Shown piece after piece: positions 61,995 through 64,000 of a DNA stretch of 64,000 nucleotides (positions within the stretch are counted from its first letter, which is position 1; each line of letters starts with the position of its first letter). The notes below the pieces were generated by a model. The model did no database searches, was not told the origin of the DNA, and saw only the letters and a list, made by a program, of their open reading frames with translations. The translations under genes and the position numbers were made by a program. The stretch lies in contig JAIVFJ010000077.1 of NCBI GenBank assembly GCA_025765615.1, forward strand, positions 186,001 to 250,000, read 5' to 3'. Source of the DNA: Zopfochytrium polystomum (taxonomy: Eukaryota > Chytridiomycota > Chytridiomycetes > Chytridiales > Chytridiaceae).

Positions 61995-62454
61995 CGCCAG
62001 ACCGACCCGGACTATTCACGAAAAACTACGTCGCACTGGGAAAAATGCAAGCTCGGCGCTTACTGCTATGATTCCTGTGAATTCGCGCCCAACGCACACG
62101 TTGGGCGGGTTGGCACACCTTCGCTTTCTGCCCTGCAAATGACTGCCCTAGTGGAGTCGGTCAATATCTCATTTGATTTTGCTTCAGGTCACTTCGCTGA
62201 TGCGAGTGAGAAACAGGTCTCTCTCTCTCCGGTTTCCCACACGGACAAGACTTTTGCGCGCCGCATGAATTACCCTTGCCTCGCACTACATAATAAAACG
62301 GAAACGTAAACTTGGAAAGGATGCCCTTCGCTCCTTCATCACACGCAGAAGGAGCGAGCAAAATGAAGGAAACCAAAAGAAAACCAAACAAAGCCAAAAC
62401 CGCCAAACGACGAAAAGCCAAAAAAGAAAGAAAGAAAGCAAGTCCTTCTTGACA

Positions 62455-63559
62455 ATGTCGTTCCTCCTTCGCTCAGCAACCGTCGCCGCCCCCGCCATCA
62501 GGGCACGCACAGCAGCAGCCGTCGCAACCTGCGGCATCCGCTCTGCCGGCATCCTCGCCTCTCCTGCATCCTCCTCATCGCTGACTTCATCCCCGTGCTT
62601 CCACCCGCGTGCTTCCGCGCCACTTCGCGCCTTCTCTGCGTCGACCGCGTCGCGCAGCCACTCTGCGGGTGAGTCTCTTTGGATGTTGGCTCCTTCTGTT
62701 CGGCTGGCTTCGAATTGTTTGCTGACTTAAGGTGCCCTCTCATAGGAGACCGCGACTTGGAGCAGAAGCTTCGCGAGGAGCTCAAGTTTGAGACCGAGGA
62801 GGCACCGGAAGAACCGAAGGAAGTCAAGAGTTATTTGTCGAAGGGTGTGTTCAAGGTATGGGTGCATGGGTGCCCTTTCTTCTTGGACTTGATCTCTACT
62901 CGCACACGAGCTTATCTTCTCGCCATGCAATGCAGGTGGAATCAAAGCCAGGGGAGAAGGAGACGACCCTTACCCGAACTTTTGGAAACGAGAAGTACGA
63001 ATACTTACGCGACAGCTCCAAACCATTAACCTCTGTACGTGCTTTCGTTCCAATATTCAGGATTTCCGTCATCTTCAGCACAGACTCTCTGAACGAAGAG
63101 CCGAACTTTGACGAAGATGAGAGCGAGGAGGTAGAGTCATAACCTGGGGATTGCTTTGGGCACCTCCTAATAACTTCACTCCTCTTACAGCCGAAAACAG
63201 TTCCAATCAACCTTACCGTTGTTTGCGAGAAGAAGGCGGGCGGCGTCGATGCCGGTGCGCTTGAGCTCTCAGTGACATTGGAGGACGGGTCGTTCTTCAT
63301 CGACTCAGTTAATTTCTTCCCGACCTCGTCGCTTGCGTCTGACACAAGCGCCGAGGGCGACTGGCAGCGTCGTGGGCGCTACGGAGGTCCCGTCTTTGGC
63401 GACCTGGACGAGCAGCTGCAGGATCTCTTCCACCAGTTCCTTTCAGAACGTGGTTTCGACGAAGAGCTCGCTGCCTTCTTGCCCAGTTTTATCGAGGTCA
63501 AGGAGCAGGCTGAATACAGCGCTTGGCTCAAGTCAGTTGGCGAATGGGTTTCGAAGTGA
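62455..63559 (+). CDS. MAM33: p32 / Mam33 mitochondrial acidic matrix protein
   Basis: Trimeric acidic protein of the mitochondrial matrix, linked to ribosome assembly and respiration. The first exon (62455-62668) is an Arg/Ser/Ala-rich presequence (MSFLLRSATVAAPAIRARTA). It is followed by LEQKLREELKFE, then LSKGVFKVESKPGEKETTLTR and an acidic loop. The family core is VPINLTVVCEKKAGG, ALELSVTLEDGSFFIDSVNF, GPVFGDLDEQLQDLFHQFLS, then ERGFDEELAAFLPSF and YSAWLKSVGEWVSK before the stop at 63557-63559. Four or five exons are needed. Confidence 0.92.
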
Positions 63560-63773
63560 GGGTTTGCTCAACTGGGGAGGAGAGAGGTGGGCGGATCTAT
63601 TTTGGGTCCAGTGCAAAAAAAAAAACAACAAAAAGAACATGGAAGATTCTACCCGTACTCAAAAGCACGCTCTTAATTCCTTTTTTCCTTTTCCTTCGAA
63701 ATCTCCTTTGTGATATTAGTTTTCCAGACTTGGTAAGAGGAATGCATCAAGATTCGGGGATGGATGGTTTTGT

Positions 63774-64000
63774 TCAGCTCATCAGAAGGTTCAGGAACCA
63801 AGAGGCCAGGTAGATTCTGGGGGACCTCGGCTTGGAGTGAGACCAGACGCGGGTGCCGCTGGCAGCGTCCATGCAGTGCACGTTGCCGTCGCCCGCGACA
63901 AACAGCCGGTCGGTGGCCGCGTCCGCGAGTATAAACGCGTCACCGGGATCCTCTGACAACCGGAACACGTGCGTCCAGATCACCGCACCGGTCTCGACGT
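63774..64000 (-). CDS. C-terminal end of a beta-propeller (PQQ/WD-like) protein, cut by the window edge
   Basis: An open frame runs in from the right edge to a stop at 63774-63776. It reads VETGAVIWTHVFRLSEDPGD, then FILADAATDRLFVAGDGNVH and CMDAASGTRVWSHSK, the pattern of PQQ or quinoprotein-type propeller blades (D..tG...W, then a buried strand). The last residues (YLASWFLNLLMS) are not part of a blade, so either an intron is missed or the tail is short. The rest of the gene lies outside. Confidence 0.55.
   Translation of the reverse strand, partial: VETGAVIWTHVFRLSEDPGDAFILADAATDRLFVAGDGNVHCMDAASGTRVWSHSKPRSPRIYLASWFLNLLMS

Overview
This window is nuclear DNA of a eukaryote with compact genes cut by many short introns (mostly about 45-120 bp, GT-AG, one clear GC-AG). 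The gene content points to a zoosporic fungus, most likely a chytrid. Fungal features are a membrane-anchored GH16 glucan-active enzyme and a Slm1-like BAR/PH protein. The zoospore feature is a flagellar CFAP96 (C4orf47) gene. Taxonomy is inferred from gene content only. Exons were traced by eye from reading-frame continuity, splice sites and family motifs, so many boundaries are approximate.

Layout. 1-1.28 kb is low-complexity DNA with one possible first exon. 1.28-3.1 kb (-) holds the GH16 gene. 3.4-5.4 kb carries a long CT tract and a doubtful membrane-protein gene. 5.4-11.1 kb is the most unusual region: an intact protein-kinase gene (-) faces a decayed, mosaic, partly tandem set of copies of itself (+). 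11.1-13.2 kb is gene-poor. 13.2-14.9 kb (-) holds an unidentified gene. 15-21.4 kb (+) is ATG2, followed by the small TFIIH subunit TFB5 and a Slm1-like BAR/PH gene up to 25.05 kb.

25.2-31.7 kb (-) carries an orphan multipass membrane protein, a profilin gene broken into short exons, and the mitochondrial DNA polymerase. From 31.95 kb come CFAP96 (+), a coiled-coil gene (-), a CCDC115/Vma22-like V-ATPase assembly factor (+), cornichon (+), glia maturation factor (-), a calpain-7/PalB-type protease (+), ATG9 (+) and ribophorin II/Swp1 (+). After a repeat-rich gap come a trans-polyprenyl diphosphate synthase (+), an intronless GC-rich gene resembling DUF2867 (+), Nup107/Nup84 (+), a Vps5/SNX-BAR gene (-), MAEA/Fyv10 (+), argininosuccinate lyase (-), p32/Mam33 (+), and a cut-off beta-propeller-like gene (-) at the right edge.

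Most are single-copy housekeeping genes and there is no operon-like logic. Functional themes do recur: autophagosome lipid supply (ATG2 and ATG9), endosome and ER trafficking (Vps5, cornichon, calpain-7, CCDC115, Slm1-like), actin turnover (profilin, GMF), and mitochondrial functions (polymerase, polyprenyl synthase, p32). Long homopurine/homopyrimidine runs and microsatellites recur between genes and in introns. I saw no tRNA, rRNA, CRISPR array or intact transposon.
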